DNA of 64,000 nucleotides from Nocardiopsis alborubida (lineage in GTDB: Bacteria; Actinomycetota; Actinomycetes; Streptosporangiales; Streptosporangiaceae): positions 248,001 to 312,000 of the forward strand of contig NZ_JAAXPG010000003.1 in the NCBI RefSeq assembly GCF_012396365.1, written 5' to 3'. The notes below the pieces were generated by a model. It made no database searches. It had not been told where the DNA came from and saw only the letters and a program-made list of their open reading frames with translations. Shown in pieces: positions 25,241-33,859 of the stretch. Position 1 is the first letter of the stretch, and every line of letters begins with the position of its first letter. A program made the translations under genes and the position numbers.

Positions 25241-26446
25241 ATGGGGTGAAGAGGGGTGATGCGGCCCGATCCCGGCACGGGTTCCCGCGTCCGGCGGACC
25301 CCTCAGGTGTGGCCGTTCTCCGACGGCCCGGCGGCCGTCTCCCCCGGGCGGCCCCGCGGGGCCGCGGATCCGGGGCGGTGGATGTGGAGCTGGACCGTGT
25401 GCCCGGCCTGGACGACGATGCCCCGTGCGTCGCCGCGGACCTCGTTGCGGGTGTCCGTCGGCCCCGGAGCGGGCCGCCCGGCTTCGGCCGAACCGCGGCG
25501 GGGCTTTTCCGTTACCAGGCCGGGCCACCGTTGTGCGGCCTTGTGTCTGAGGATTCTCACGAGCAGATCAGCGATACCCGTGGCGACTTTGCAGGTGAAC
25601 AGGCCCGCGGCTATGGCGAGAAGGAACTGGAGGAGTGTCGCGGGGCCGAGTTGGAGCGCGAGTTCGTGGGCAGGCTCCGCCAGATGTAATGGCCCCGGAA
25701 AGACGAAGCCAGAGTGCTGAGAGCCAGTGCCTTGATCTTCGCCTGCACCTTCCTGCTTATCCGAAAATCGACCACGATGAGGGTACAGGAAAGGGCCGCG
25801 GCGCGCGAGGGTCGCACCGCTCGTGGTGTCGTCGCGGGGTGCGGGGTGCGGGGTGCGGGGTGCGGGGTGCGGGTTCGCGGGAGGGCCGCGGGCGGGGGCG
25901 GGGAGGCGTTGACGGGGCGGTCTCCACACCGGGATACGTGCCGTTCAATCTGGGAGTACGCCGAAAGGTGCCGGTTTCGTCACCGGGGGGCGTGCGGCGC
26001 CCGGGGCGGCCGCGGGGCACTGCCCGACGGCGCATCGACAAGGTTTTTCGGCGTGTGCGGAGTTGCGCCTTGCTTCCCGGGCCGGCGTGCGTAGACATTA
26101 GCTGACGTGCGCGGACATTTGTCAGCGACGTACTGGTCCCGGCCGCGGGGCTTTCTCTGCGACAAGTGCGCAGGGAGGGCGGATGAACCCCGTGACCGTC
26201 CAGAAAGCAGAACCCGAGTCAGTCCGGACCGGGCCGGAGAGAACGTCCGGACGGCTCTGGTCATTCGCAACGCATGGGGATGGAACTGGCCGCCAATAAT
26301 CAGTGTGTCGCGTCAGTGGTCACCGTCCGGTGGCTGGCTGTTGGTCGGCAACTGGGCCTTTGTTCAGCCATATCTAGAAAGGTTGCTTCCCGCCGGTCCC
26401 CCTGGCCGGTTTTGCTCCCCCTCCCCCGCATACCGGAGGCAACTGC
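25241..26446. other. 1.2-kb region without a confident gene
   Basis: No frame here has both actinomycete codon bias and a credible start. On the minus strand about 25303-25690 encodes a stretch with a hydrophobic helix (LQFLLAIAAGLFTCKVAT), a basic helix and a strand (GIVVQAGHTVQLHIHRPG). This faintly recalls small effector-associated proteins, but no start codon with ribosome site precedes it, so it may be a relic. A 7-bp tandem repeat lies at 25834-25875. A sequence around 26094-26107 is loosely repeated about 20 bp on (GACATTAGCTGAC, GACATTTGTCAGC). Otherwise I see nothing. Confidence 0.5.
25834..25875. repeat. 7-bp tandem repeat (GCGGGGT)n
   Basis: Five perfect copies of GCGGGGT followed by one copy ending TT. 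Because 7 is not a multiple of 3, copy-number change would shift any frame across it. No confirmed gene crosses it. Confidence 0.85.
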
Positions 26447-28354
26447 ATGCCAACGACACATCCACGACGTGCGCAGACGCCGAGTGCTCTGCGGGCACGC
26501 CGTTACTTTCGTGCCGCGATGGCGGTCTCGATGGCCGCCGTCATCGCCGGTTCCGTGACCGCGGTGCCCGCCCCGGCCGCGGCGGAGCCGTCGGAGAGCT
26601 TCGACGACACCGCCTACCGCGGTGAGGTCGAGGTCGTCCGCACCCCGACCGGCGCCGCCGACGACACGGTGCTGACCGGCCAGGTGTTCGTCGACGCGAA
26701 CCGGGACAGCGTCAGCGGCGGCGACGAGACCGGCCTGCCCGGCGTCATGGTCACCAACGGCCGCGACGTGGTGCTGACCGACGGCGAGGGCCGTTACGAA
26801 CTGCCCGCGTTCGACAACATGACGGTGTCCATCACGCAGCCGTCGGGCTACCAGGTGCCGATGGACGAGCACAACATCCCGCAGTTCCACTACAACCACC
26901 TGCCCGAGGGGTCTCCGGAACTGCGCTACGGCGGCATCGAGCCGACCGGCCCCCTGCCGTCCGCGGTCAACTTCCCGCTCGTCGAGAGCGAGCTGACCGC
27001 CACCGACGCGCAGAGCTGCATCATGGCCGGGGACCTCCAGACCTACGACCGGCAGGAAGTCGAGTACGCGCGCGCCGGCGCCATCGCGGACCTGGCCGAG
27101 CGCCACGACTACGCCGGCTGCGGCACGCTGTTCGTCGGTGACGTCGTCGGCGACGACCTGTCGCTCTATCCCGACATCAAGGGCCTGGTCGCCGAGACCA
27201 ACGGTCCGGCGCGCTTCCTGCCGGGCAACCACGACCTGGACTTCGACGCCCCGAACTCCGAGCACTCCTTCGACACCTACCGCGCGCAGCTGGCACCGGA
27301 GTACTACTCCTACGACGTCGGCAACACGCACATCATCGCGCTCAACACCGTCGAGTACCCGTGCGTCGCGGCCGACGACAGCCCCGAGGGCATCGAGGCG
27401 CACTGCGCCGACCCGGAGGGCGACCCGTCCTACAACGGCCGCCTCGACGACGACCAGCTCGCGTGGCTCGAACGCGACCTGGCCAACGTCGACCCCGACA
27501 AGCTCGTCGTCGTGGCCAGCCACATCGGCCTGCTCAACTACGCCGACGCGAGCTCCCCGGTGCACCAGACCGACCAGGTCAAGCGGGTGCACGAGCTGTT
27601 GGAGGGGCGCAACGCCGTGGCGGTGGCCGGCCACAGCCACAGCATCGAGAACCTCAAGTCCGGCGACGACGCCGCGGGCTGGCGCGACCTCTTCGGCGTC
27701 CAGGGCCTGCCGTTCCCGCACATCACCGCGGGCGCGATCTCGGGTGACTGGTACTCCGGCGCGATCGGCGACGAGGGCTACCCGACCGCGATCGGCCGCG
27801 ACGGCGGGCGTCCCGGCGTGGTGACGCTGGACATCCAGGGCAACGAGTTCCGGGAGCGCTACACCGTCACCGGCGAGTCCGACGACGTGCAGACGCAGCT
27901 GGGCATCAACAGCCCGACCTACCGCGAGTGGTTCGAGGCGCGCCAGGAGTGGAACGACAACCCCGTCGGCGAGGCCCCCGAGCTGGAGGAGCCCCTGGTG
28001 GTCGACCGCGCGGACCTGGCCTACGGCAGCTGGCTGACGACCAACTTCTTCTTCGGCTCCACCGGCTCGACGGTCGAGGTCAGCATCGACGGCGGACCGG
28101 CCCGGGAGGCCACGCGCACCCAGCAGATGGAGGGTGAGGCCGCCAACGTCGGCGTCGAGTACTCCGACCCGTACGCGGTCTCGCAGCAGCTGGTCCACGG
28201 CGGCAGCCTCGCCGTCCGGTCGATGCACCTGTGGCGGTTCGACCTGCCCAGGAACCTGCACACCGGTGAGCACACCGCCGAGGTGACCGCGACCGACTCC
28301 TACGGCCGCGAGTTCACCGACGTCCTCGAATTCGAGGTCATCGGCCGGAGGTAG
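26447..28354 (+). CDS. Secreted calcineurin-like metallophosphoesterase
   Basis: This 635-residue protein has a long Sec or Tat-type signal (ARRYFRAAMAVSMAAVIAGS, cleavage near PAAAEP). A Cna/SdrD-like N-terminal beta-domain (VFVDANRDSVSGGDETGLPG) comes next, then the metallophosphoesterase core: MAGDLQ, VGDVVGDD, GNHDLD, ASHIGLL and AGHSHSIE, which supply the two-metal site. A C-terminal beta-domain ends the protein. The three-part N-core-C architecture matches secreted calcineurin-like phosphoesterases of actinobacteria (MetallophosN/MetallophosC flanks). It likely hydrolyses phosphoesters or cell-wall polymers outside the cell. In the first motif Gln replaces the usual fully acidic pattern, so metal ligation may differ. 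CGGAGG precedes ATG 26447 by 7 nt. A perfect 12-bp hairpin follows. Confidence 0.92.
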   Translation: MPTTHPRRAQTPSALRARRYFRAAMAVSMAAVIAGSVTAVPAPAAAEPSESFDDTAYRGEVEVVRTPTGAADDTVLTGQVFVDANRDSVSGGDETGLPGVMVTNGRDVVLTDGEGRYELPAFDNMTVSITQPSGYQVPMDEHNIPQFHYNHLPEGSPELRYGGIEPTGPLPSAVNFPLVESELTATDAQSCIMAGDLQTYDRQEVEYARAGAIADLAERHDYAGCGTLFVGDVVGDDLSLYPDIKGLVAETNGPARFLPGNHDLDFDAPNSEHSFDTYRAQLAPEYYSYDVGNTHIIALNTVEYPCVAADDSPEGIEAHCADPEGDPSYNGRLDDDQLAWLERDLANVDPDKLVVVASHIGLLNYADASSPVHQTDQVKRVHELLEGRNAVAVAGHSHSIENLKSGDDAAGWRDLFGVQGLPFPHITAGAISGDWYSGAIGDEGYPTAIGRDGGRPGVVTLDIQGNEFRERYTVTGESDDVQTQLGINSPTYREWFEARQEWNDNPVGEAPELEEPLVVDRADLAYGSWLTTNFFFGSTGSTVEVSIDGGPAREATRTQQMEGEAANVGVEYSDPYAVSQQLVHGGSLAVRSMHLWRFDLPRNLHTGEHTAEVTATDSYGREFTDVLEFEVIGRR

Positions 28355-28373
28355 TCACACCCCAGCCACAGGA

Positions 28374-28401
28374 GGGCCGCCACCCGCACGGGTGGCGGCC
28401 C
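28374..28401. terminator. Hairpin between metallophosphoesterase and EgtD-like genes
   Basis: Perfect 12-bp arms (28374-28385 and 28390-28401) enclose a 4-nt loop in a 61-bp gap between convergent genes. Confidence 0.75.
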
Positions 28402-28415
28402 TTCGCCTCGGCCGT

Positions 28416-29417
28416 TCAGCCCCCGTCACGGCGGAAGAGGAAGAGCCCGTACCGCGCATCGGGGTCCAGCCACCGGGCCCCCAGGCCGAAACCGTGCGCC
28501 CCCACCTCGTCGACCAGCCCCCGGCAGCCGAACTTCACCGAGTAGCCGACGTTGAGGAACCCCCCGCGCGGTACGCGCACGGTGAGCCCCAGCCCCGGAA
28601 CGGGCACGGTCCGGTCGGCCCTGGCGCGAAGACGTCCCTCCACGGTGGCGGTGTCCGCGTCGTAGCGCGCCTCCGGGACGAAGTCGTCGAGTACGAAGTC
28701 GGCGCCGTAGCGGTGGTTCAACCGGGTGAGGTAGTTGAGCCGGAAGTCGGCGAAGGCCGAGTATCCGGGGGGATCGTTGTAGCAGGTCTCCAGGGCCTCA
28801 CGGCCCTTGTCCAGGTCGGCGGAGACCAGGAAGGCCTCGCCCGGGCGCAGGGTGCGGGCGATCTCGCCCAGCAACGCGTCGCGTTCCCCCCGGGTGGCGT
28901 TGCCGAAGCTGCTGCCGAGGAAGGCGATCGCGAGCGGCTCACCGGGATGGGTGCGCAGCCAGTCCAGACCGGCTTCGTAGCGTCCCCACAGGCCCGTGAC
29001 CTCCAGGCGGTCCAGCTCCGCGCACAACGCGGCGCCGCTGGAATCCAGCACGCTCCGGTCGATGTCGATCGGCAGGTAGGCGGTCTGGCGCAGGCGCAGA
29101 CAGCTCTCCAGCAGCAGCCGTGTCTTCTTCGCGCTTCCGCTGCCCAGCTCGGCGACGCGCCCGCAGGCGAGCCGTTCGGCTATCTCCGCGGAGTGGCGCT
29201 CCAACAGGTCGCGTTCCACGCGGGTCAGGTAGTACGTGGGCAGCTCGGTGATCCGCTCGAACAGCTCGGAGCCGACCGCGTCGTAGCCGAGCCAGGGCGG
29301 CAGCCGGGGCGGTGCCTGCCGGAGGCAGTCGCGCACGACGGTGTCGTCCGGCACCGCGTCGCCCCTGTCGGGGAGCTGAAGGACACGGGCACGCACCGCT
29401 GGTCCAGGTGTTCTCAT
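28416..29417 (-). CDS. EgtD-like SAM-dependent methyltransferase (histidine N-alpha-methyltransferase family)
   Basis: This 333-residue protein aligns by motif with the EgtD/Methyltransf_33 family. YDAVGSELFERITELPTYYL is the family's N-terminal substrate-side signature. ELGSGSAKKTRLLL is SAM motif I and LPIDIDRSVL follows. AIAFLGSSFGN and LVSADLDKGRE are also characteristic. EgtD itself trimethylates histidine for ergothioneine. None of the other egt genes are nearby, and the gene is instead last in an operon with a diiron-type oxidase, so another amino-acid substrate is plausible. ATG 29417 overlaps the upstream stop by 4 bp and has GAGGAG in front. I leave the symbol blank because the context is unlike ergothioneine loci. 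Confidence 0.85.
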   Translation of the reverse strand: MRTPGPAVRARVLQLPDRGDAVPDDTVVRDCLRQAPPRLPPWLGYDAVGSELFERITELPTYYLTRVERDLLERHSAEIAERLACGRVAELGSGSAKKTRLLLESCLRLRQTAYLPIDIDRSVLDSSGAALCAELDRLEVTGLWGRYEAGLDWLRTHPGEPLAIAFLGSSFGNATRGERDALLGEIARTLRPGEAFLVSADLDKGREALETCYNDPPGYSAFADFRLNYLTRLNHRYGADFVLDDFVPEARYDADTATVEGRLRARADRTVPVPGLGLTVRVPRGGFLNVGYSVKFGCRGLVDEVGAHGFGLGARWLDPDARYGLFLFRRDGG

Positions 29418-30415
29418 GGTCTCCTCACGTCCGTCCCGTCGCGCAGGCTCGACTCGCCGCGGCCCCACCGCCACAGGAGGTACTCCTCCAGCCGGGTGGC
29501 CAGGAGAGTGCTGGCGCGGATGCCGAACACGATGTCGGGGGCCAGCTCGGGTTCGGTGTTCAGCAGCGGCGCGATCACCTCGCGCCGCAGGAGCTGCTCG
29601 TGCACCGCGTCGGCCTCGACGTGCTCGGCGTAGAACCGGATGGCGGCCGGACCGCAGCCCAGCCTCCGCATGGCCTTGACCAGCCGGTCCGAGCCGGGGG
29701 AGGAGGTGAGCTCGACGGTCGCGAACTGTCCGATCAGCGCTCCGCGCAACCCGCGGTGCAGACCGCACAGCGACATGAAGTTGACCTCGGCCAGCATCTC
29801 GGCGGGGGCGGAGTCGAGGTAGGCGCCGTAGTCCGCGCACAGGCCCAGCTCGGCCATCATGTCGGCGAAGAGCGTGGAGTGCGTCCGCTCGGGGTCTCCC
29901 GCGCCGTACTCGTCGTGCTGCACGGTCACGAGGGCGGCCTTGGCGGGGCCGTGCAGGCGCGGGATGACGAAGGTCTGCGGGTCGGCCTCCTTCAGGTGGT
30001 AGAGCGAGCGGTGGGCGACGTACTCGCGCAGCTGCCACAGCTGCCCGTGGCGGCGCAGGTGGTGGGAGGCGCCGAACGCGTCGACGTGTTCGACCAGGAG
30101 CGCGCCGATCTCGCTCCCGACGTCCGCGCCCGGGGCCACCTCGTCCCTGAGCGCGCCGAGGAAGGCCCTCTCCAGCTCGGCGCGGACCGTCAGCAGCGCC
30201 GGGTCCCACTCGCGCTCGGCGCCGACTCCCCCGAACCCGCGGTAGTGGAGTTCGTAGCAGCAGTAGAGGGCGAGCTGGAGGTCCTCTCCGTAGGGCGGGG
30301 ATCCGTCCACCGCGGGGAACCCGGTCCGGTTCCCGCGCAGCGCGTCCAGAACCGCCTCGGAGACCGGGCCGCGGGGGGCGGGCAGCGTCGGCGCCTCCGG
30401 CGTCGTCATGGTCAT
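29414..30415 (-). CDS. Iron-containing redox enzyme (heme-oxygenase-like diiron oxidase family)
   Basis: This 333-residue all-helical protein has the motif set of heme-oxygenase-like diiron enzymes. A late HxxxDxxH (HVEADAVH) supplies ligands, with earlier Glu/His contributions in REYVAHRSLYHLKEADP and QHDEYGAG. Characterised relatives (SznF, UndA, BesC and others) oxidise amino acids or fatty acids with O2. It has no secretion signal. ATG 30415 has AAGGAGT 7 nt upstream and overlaps the CDGSH stop by 4 bp; its own stop overlaps the EgtD-like gene. Position between a CDGSH Fe-S protein and a methyltransferase suggests an oxidation plus methylation pathway. Substrate unknown. Confidence 0.87.
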   Translation of the reverse strand: MTMTTPEAPTLPAPRGPVSEAVLDALRGNRTGFPAVDGSPPYGEDLQLALYCCYELHYRGFGGVGAEREWDPALLTVRAELERAFLGALRDEVAPGADVGSEIGALLVEHVDAFGASHHLRRHGQLWQLREYVAHRSLYHLKEADPQTFVIPRLHGPAKAALVTVQHDEYGAGDPERTHSTLFADMMAELGLCADYGAYLDSAPAEMLAEVNFMSLCGLHRGLRGALIGQFATVELTSSPGSDRLVKAMRRLGCGPAAIRFYAEHVEADAVHEQLLRREVIAPLLNTEPELAPDIVFGIRASTLLATRLEEYLLWRWGRGESSLRDGTDVRRP

Positions 30416-30627
30416 GGGCCGTACTCCTTCCCCTCGTCACCGCGTACGCGCCGACGGTGGCTGGTGTCGCAGAACGGGCGGCGCCTGCTGCGGCCGCACA
30501 CGCACAGCGCGGTGACCGCACGGTCGCTGCGCACGCGGGTCCCGTCGGGCGTCTCCACGTCGATCGGGCCGTAGACGAGGATCGGGCCGTCGTCGGTGAC
30601 GACGACCCGGCGGCGGTCCTCAGCCAT
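30412..30627 (-). CDS. CDGSH-type iron-sulfur protein
   Basis: This 71-residue protein carries the complete CDGSH motif: CVCGRSRRRPFCDTSH, that is C-x-C-x2-S-x3-P-x-C-D-x2-H. Its three Cys and one His bind a redox-active, labile 2Fe-2S cluster. The preceding half is a small beta-domain (VVVTDDGPILVYGPIDV). No membrane anchor is present, unlike mitoNEET. ATG 30627 overlaps the end of the upstream methyltransferase gene by 8 bp, and its stop overlaps the diiron-type oxidase start by 4 bp. It is a likely electron or cluster donor for that oxidase. Confidence 0.93.
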   Translation of the reverse strand: MAEDRRRVVVTDDGPILVYGPIDVETPDGTRVRSDRAVTALCVCGRSRRRPFCDTSHRRRVRGDEGKEYGP

Positions 30628-31273
30628 GGCACGCCTCGATGACCACGAGCTCCTCCTCCATCTGGTCGGGGCCGAGCAGCCCGCGTGCGCGCAGCGCCGC
30701 GGCACGCGCGCGCAGCACCGGCCCGAACGGGACGCGGGCCCTCGCGAGGACCTCGGGCACCAGCCCGGCCTTCTTGAGCTGGTTCAACGTGGCCTGCTCG
30801 TCGGCGAGCTCGGACTGCACGAGCAGGAGCGCGCCGTCCTCGCTGAGCACCGAGGGCGCACCCGCGCAGATGCGGTCCAGCAGGATCCGCCCGTCCGGCC
30901 CCGCGTCCCAGCACCTCGCCATCCGGTGGCGGGGCAGCCGCCGACCGGGAGCGGGCATGTAGGGCGGGTTGGCGAGGACGAGGTCGAAGCGGTGCGGGGC
31001 CACGGGAGCGAACAGGTCGCCGCGCCGGACCGTCGCCGGGACCCCGTGCAGTCGGCTGTTGAGCCAGCTCGCCAGTACCGAGCGGCGCGACAGGTCGATC
31101 GAGGTGAGGCTGGCCGCGCCGGCGCGGAAGGCCTCGATGCCCAGCGCCCCGGTGCCCGAACCGACGTCGAGGACGGAACGCCCGGCGACCCGGCCGCGCT
31201 GGCGCAGCACGGTACGTAGCAGGGAGGTGTCCTCCTGAGCTGGGTAGACACCCGGTGGCCTCATCAGCAGCAT
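30620..31273 (-). CDS. HemK/PrmC-type SAM-dependent methyltransferase
   Basis: About 217 residues. SAM motif I is VLDVGSGTGALGIEAFRAG and the N-methyltransferase tetrapeptide NPPY occurs in LVLANPPYMP, typical of HemK/PrmC/MTQ2 enzymes that methylate the side-chain nitrogen of Gln in proteins, and of some small-molecule enzymes. VYPAQEDTSLLRTVL at the N-terminus is also seen in this group. Length is shorter than PrmC (about 280) because the N-terminal substrate domain is absent. Start ATG 31273 or ATG 31264; neither has a strong ribosome site. It is first in a four-gene overlapping operon, with an IS3 relic upstream. Confidence 0.85.
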   Translation of the reverse strand: MLLMRPPGVYPAQEDTSLLRTVLRQRGRVAGRSVLDVGSGTGALGIEAFRAGAASLTSIDLSRRSVLASWLNSRLHGVPATVRRGDLFAPVAPHRFDLVLANPPYMPAPGRRLPRHRMARCWDAGPDGRILLDRICAGAPSVLSEDGALLLVQSELADEQATLNQLKKAGLVPEVLARARVPFGPVLRARAAALRARGLLGPDQMEEELVVIEACHG

Positions 31274-31869
31274 GGGGCCACCACTACCCGGTCCCGAACC
31301 CTCCAACCACCGTGCGCGTCCTTTGCGTGATGGCCGATGACCGTGGGTGACGCTCTTTCGGGAGGGGTGTTCGCCGGGTGAGCAGCCCGTGGTCCTCCTC
31401 CGGGCCGGGGAGGCGTTGCCGGACTTCCAGGTACGTCGACGCGCAGTGCGACCGGGCCGCCCCGTGCCCGACCCGGAAACCGGGGAGGCTGCCGGCGGCC
31501 GGTGCGCCGGTATCTGACCGTCCGCCGGATCCACGCCGCGACCGACGGCGTGTACGGCGTGCGGCGGGTGCACGCCGAGCCGTCCCCGGTCGCGGGACGC
31601 GCGTCCGGTACGCGGGCCGTGGCGATGCCGGCGTCCCGGCTCGGCCTCAGAGCAGCCGCAGGCCCTCCGCACGGCCTCGTCGAGCGGTTCCGCGCCCTGC
31701 CCCCGCAGCATGATCCGTTGCCCTCCGTCGAGCCCCCGTGAGAGGATCGGGCTCCACCGGTTCGCCTTCTCCCTTTCGTGCTTCACAACGCAGAGGAAAG
31801 AGTGCGGCCGCCGTCGTTTTCGTGGTAGCGCGTAACACACAGGAATATGTGAATTCCAGGTACCGTTTG
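31274..31869. other. Intergenic region with an IS3 relic
   Basis: Holds the probable promoter of the four-gene minus-strand operon near its left end, a decayed IS3 fragment (31497-31680), and toward the right an AT-richer stretch in front of the 2OG oxygenase pair. GC drops sharply after about 31740, marking the left edge of a foreign-looking block. Confidence 0.5.
31497..31680 (+). pseudogene. Decayed IS3-family transposase (OrfB) fragment
   Basis: One frame reads RRYLTVRRIHAATDGVYGVR and then RVHAEPSPVAGRASG, ending near AMPASRLGL. This lines up with the IS3 OrfB segment in the element at 63311 (VHAASSGVYGIRQVHAEL, VAMLMSRAGL). About 60 codons of the N-terminal half remain. The DDE catalytic domain is absent. 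It is a dead remnant of the same transposase family, not recent by its divergence. Confidence 0.65.
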
Positions 31870-33111
31870 ATGTGCACAGCAGAGTCGGCAGAAGCCTGCA
31901 TCGAGGACACGGGAAACATCCTGGTCGCGCCTGCGGGCCTGCGGGACAACGATCTGGTCAGGGACTTTTTCGGGTCCACGATCACGCCGGAGGAACTCGC
32001 GTCCGGCTCGCCCGACCTCTCGCGGAGGACCGTCTACCTGTGCGGCGACGTATCCGGGATCAGCGACCATCACCTGCGTGAGGCGGACCGGGTGTTCGTC
32101 GTCCGGGATCTGTCACGCGGTTACCGCGAGGACGTCGGCAGGCCTTGGACCCCCGTCGACCTCGGCCGGGTCCCCGTCCGCGTACACGGAGCCGGCGTGT
32201 ACTACCGCCGGTTCTTCGACCCCGGCGCCGACCACTTCGGGCGGATCCGTGCGGAGCACGAGTTCCAGTCCCTGACGGAGTCCACCAAGCCCGGAAAGGC
32301 CCATCGCAGCGGAATCTATCTGACGCCCGTCACGCGAAACGGTGACGAACTGCATTTCCGCCTGCTCCGTTGCTCCACGAACCTCTCGGGGCCGACCGAG
32401 AGCTTTGGCCCGACCGACACGCGCATCGTCGAGACCCTGAACCGCGAGGCCGCCGCCGTCTTCCGCGACCATGCACCGCTGAACCACGTCCTCGCGCAGA
32501 TCTACCACAACACCCTCGCCACGGCCGAGCGCAAGCAGTCCAAGGCCAGGATCTCGGCCCATGCCGACAAGACCAAGGACATGCCGGTCAACGGCATCAT
32601 GGCCTTCTGTACCTTCTACGACGGGCTCGGCAGGCTGCAGCCCATGGCCGAGGACGCCTTCGACTACGGCGTGAAGAGCACCAGCGGGCTGACCGAGCTG
32701 CGCTTCCGCCTCAAGGAGCCGACCGAAGCACGCGACGGGGCCGCGCTCCCGTCGCAGTTCGGGCTGACCCTCTATCCCGGCTCCGTGTTCTTCATGCCGT
32801 TGTCCACCAACCGTCTGTACACGCACGAGATTCGTCCCTCGACGTTGGACGCCGCGTTGCTCCCGACCCGTCTGGGATACGTGGTGCGCTGTTCGAGCGC
32901 CGAAGCCGTTCACAGGAGCGGTGACACGTTCCTCAAGGCACCCGGAGGCCTGGTGAGGCTGGGGAAGCCCACGACGGCGGGCATGGAGGAGCTGCGCAGT
33001 CTGTACGCCGAGGAGAACAGGACCTCGTCCTTCATCGACTACGGCGACGAATTCCTTTTCAGTATGAACACGGGAGACTACATTGCCCCCCGGATCCAGG
33101 ATCTTGGATGA
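31870..33111 (+). CDS. 2OG-Fe(II) oxygenase-like protein (AlkB-like), first of a pair
   Basis: About 413 residues with ATG 31870, or GTG 31849, which has AGGA 4 bp upstream. The key segment ISAHADKTKDMPVNGIMAFC carries an H-x-D iron pair (about residues 231 and 233). YTHEIRPS near residue 319 offers the distal His and the Arg expected to bind 2-oxoglutarate. Between them a double-stranded beta-helix pattern is visible (FGLTLYPGSVFFMPL). I infer a non-heme iron 2-oxoglutarate oxygenase related to AlkB. The N-terminal 130 residues are unrecognised. GC is clearly lower than in the neighbours, suggesting acquisition. Its end overlaps the start of a second oxygenase by 29 bp. Confidence 0.65.
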   Translation: MCTAESAEACIEDTGNILVAPAGLRDNDLVRDFFGSTITPEELASGSPDLSRRTVYLCGDVSGISDHHLREADRVFVVRDLSRGYREDVGRPWTPVDLGRVPVRVHGAGVYYRRFFDPGADHFGRIRAEHEFQSLTESTKPGKAHRSGIYLTPVTRNGDELHFRLLRCSTNLSGPTESFGPTDTRIVETLNREAAAVFRDHAPLNHVLAQIYHNTLATAERKQSKARISAHADKTKDMPVNGIMAFCTFYDGLGRLQPMAEDAFDYGVKSTSGLTELRFRLKEPTEARDGAALPSQFGLTLYPGSVFFMPLSTNRLYTHEIRPSTLDAALLPTRLGYVVRCSSAEAVHRSGDTFLKAPGGLVRLGKPTTAGMEELRSLYAEENRTSSFIDYGDEFLFSMNTGDYIAPRIQDLG

Positions 33112-33859
33112 GATTCTTTCATGCGCTTTGCCGGCTGAGGAGAACCTCTTCGCGGAGCTGTCCGAGTCGGCTCTTCTGGAGGACCTTGGAAAGGGACGGC
33201 GAGGCGCCGTGCTGACCAAGGCCGACGAGACGGACGGTGTGCCTCTCGTGCGTACCACCACCCGATACGGCAACCCCGCGCAGCATTTCCGAACGGTGCA
33301 CGAGCGGCTGGCGAAACGGATCCAAGAACGCGCGGCTATCCCTGTCGGATTCAACAACGCCCTCATGGAGATCTACACGAACGCCTACAGGAAGATGGGC
33401 AGCCATTCCGACCAGGCCCTCGACCTGGCCGACGAGTCTTTCATCGCCGTCTTCTCCTGCTACCGGCACCCCGAAGCGAGCCCGCCGAGGAAGCTGGTCT
33501 TCGAACCGAAGGAGACCGGTGCCGAGAGCTTCGAGGTCCCCCTCGCCCACAACAGCGTCGTCGCGTTCTCCGTCGAAACGAATCGGCGCATCAGGCACAG
33601 GATCGTGCTGGACGCGCCCGCGCAGAGGGCGGACAACCAGTGGTTGGGCGTGACGTTTCGAACGTCGAAGACCTTTGTCCGGTTTCGCGGCGGACAGGCA
33701 TACCTCCCGCAGGGCGTGCGCCTCACGTCGGCCGACGACGAGCAGAGGCGCGAGTTCTACCAGCTGCGGAGCCGTGAGAACAAGGAGACGGACTTCGTCT
33801 ACCCCCTGCTGACGCACACCGTCAGCGAGAGCGATCTGATGCCGCCCGCGTGGCCTTGA
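33083..33859 (+). CDS. 2OG-Fe(II) oxygenase-like protein (AlkB-like), second of a pair
   Basis: A 258-residue protein from TTG 33083 (GGGAG about 8 nt upstream). YRKMGSHSDQALDL holds an H-x-D pair at about residues 108 and 110. RIRHRIVLDAP near residue 172 gives the distal His, and WLGVTFRTSKTF supplies a candidate 2-oxoglutarate Arg. This spacing fits AlkB-like oxygenases. It overlaps the preceding gene by 29 bp in another frame, so the two are co-translated. The two proteins share fold signatures but little sequence, suggesting partners rather than recent duplicates. AlkB relatives demethylate nucleic acids or hydroxylate small molecules; here the substrate is unknown. Confidence 0.65.
   Translation: MPPGSRILDEILSCALPAEENLFAELSESALLEDLGKGRRGAVLTKADETDGVPLVRTTTRYGNPAQHFRTVHERLAKRIQERAAIPVGFNNALMEIYTNAYRKMGSHSDQALDLADESFIAVFSCYRHPEASPPRKLVFEPKETGAESFEVPLAHNSVVAFSVETNRRIRHRIVLDAPAQRADNQWLGVTFRTSKTFVRFRGGQAYLPQGVRLTSADDEQRREFYQLRSRENKETDFVYPLLTHTVSESDLMPPAWP

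Noticed and set aside
25303..25929. Minus-strand frame with a hydrophobic helix, considered as a small effector-associated protein
   Set aside because: The plausible part has no start codon with ribosome site and the upstream part of the frame runs through the 7-bp tandem repeat. Recorded only within the gene-less region.
28416..29417. Calling this gene egtD and part of ergothioneine synthesis
   Set aside because: Family match is good, but no egtA, egtB, egtC or egtE neighbours are present and the operon context is different, so the symbol was withheld.
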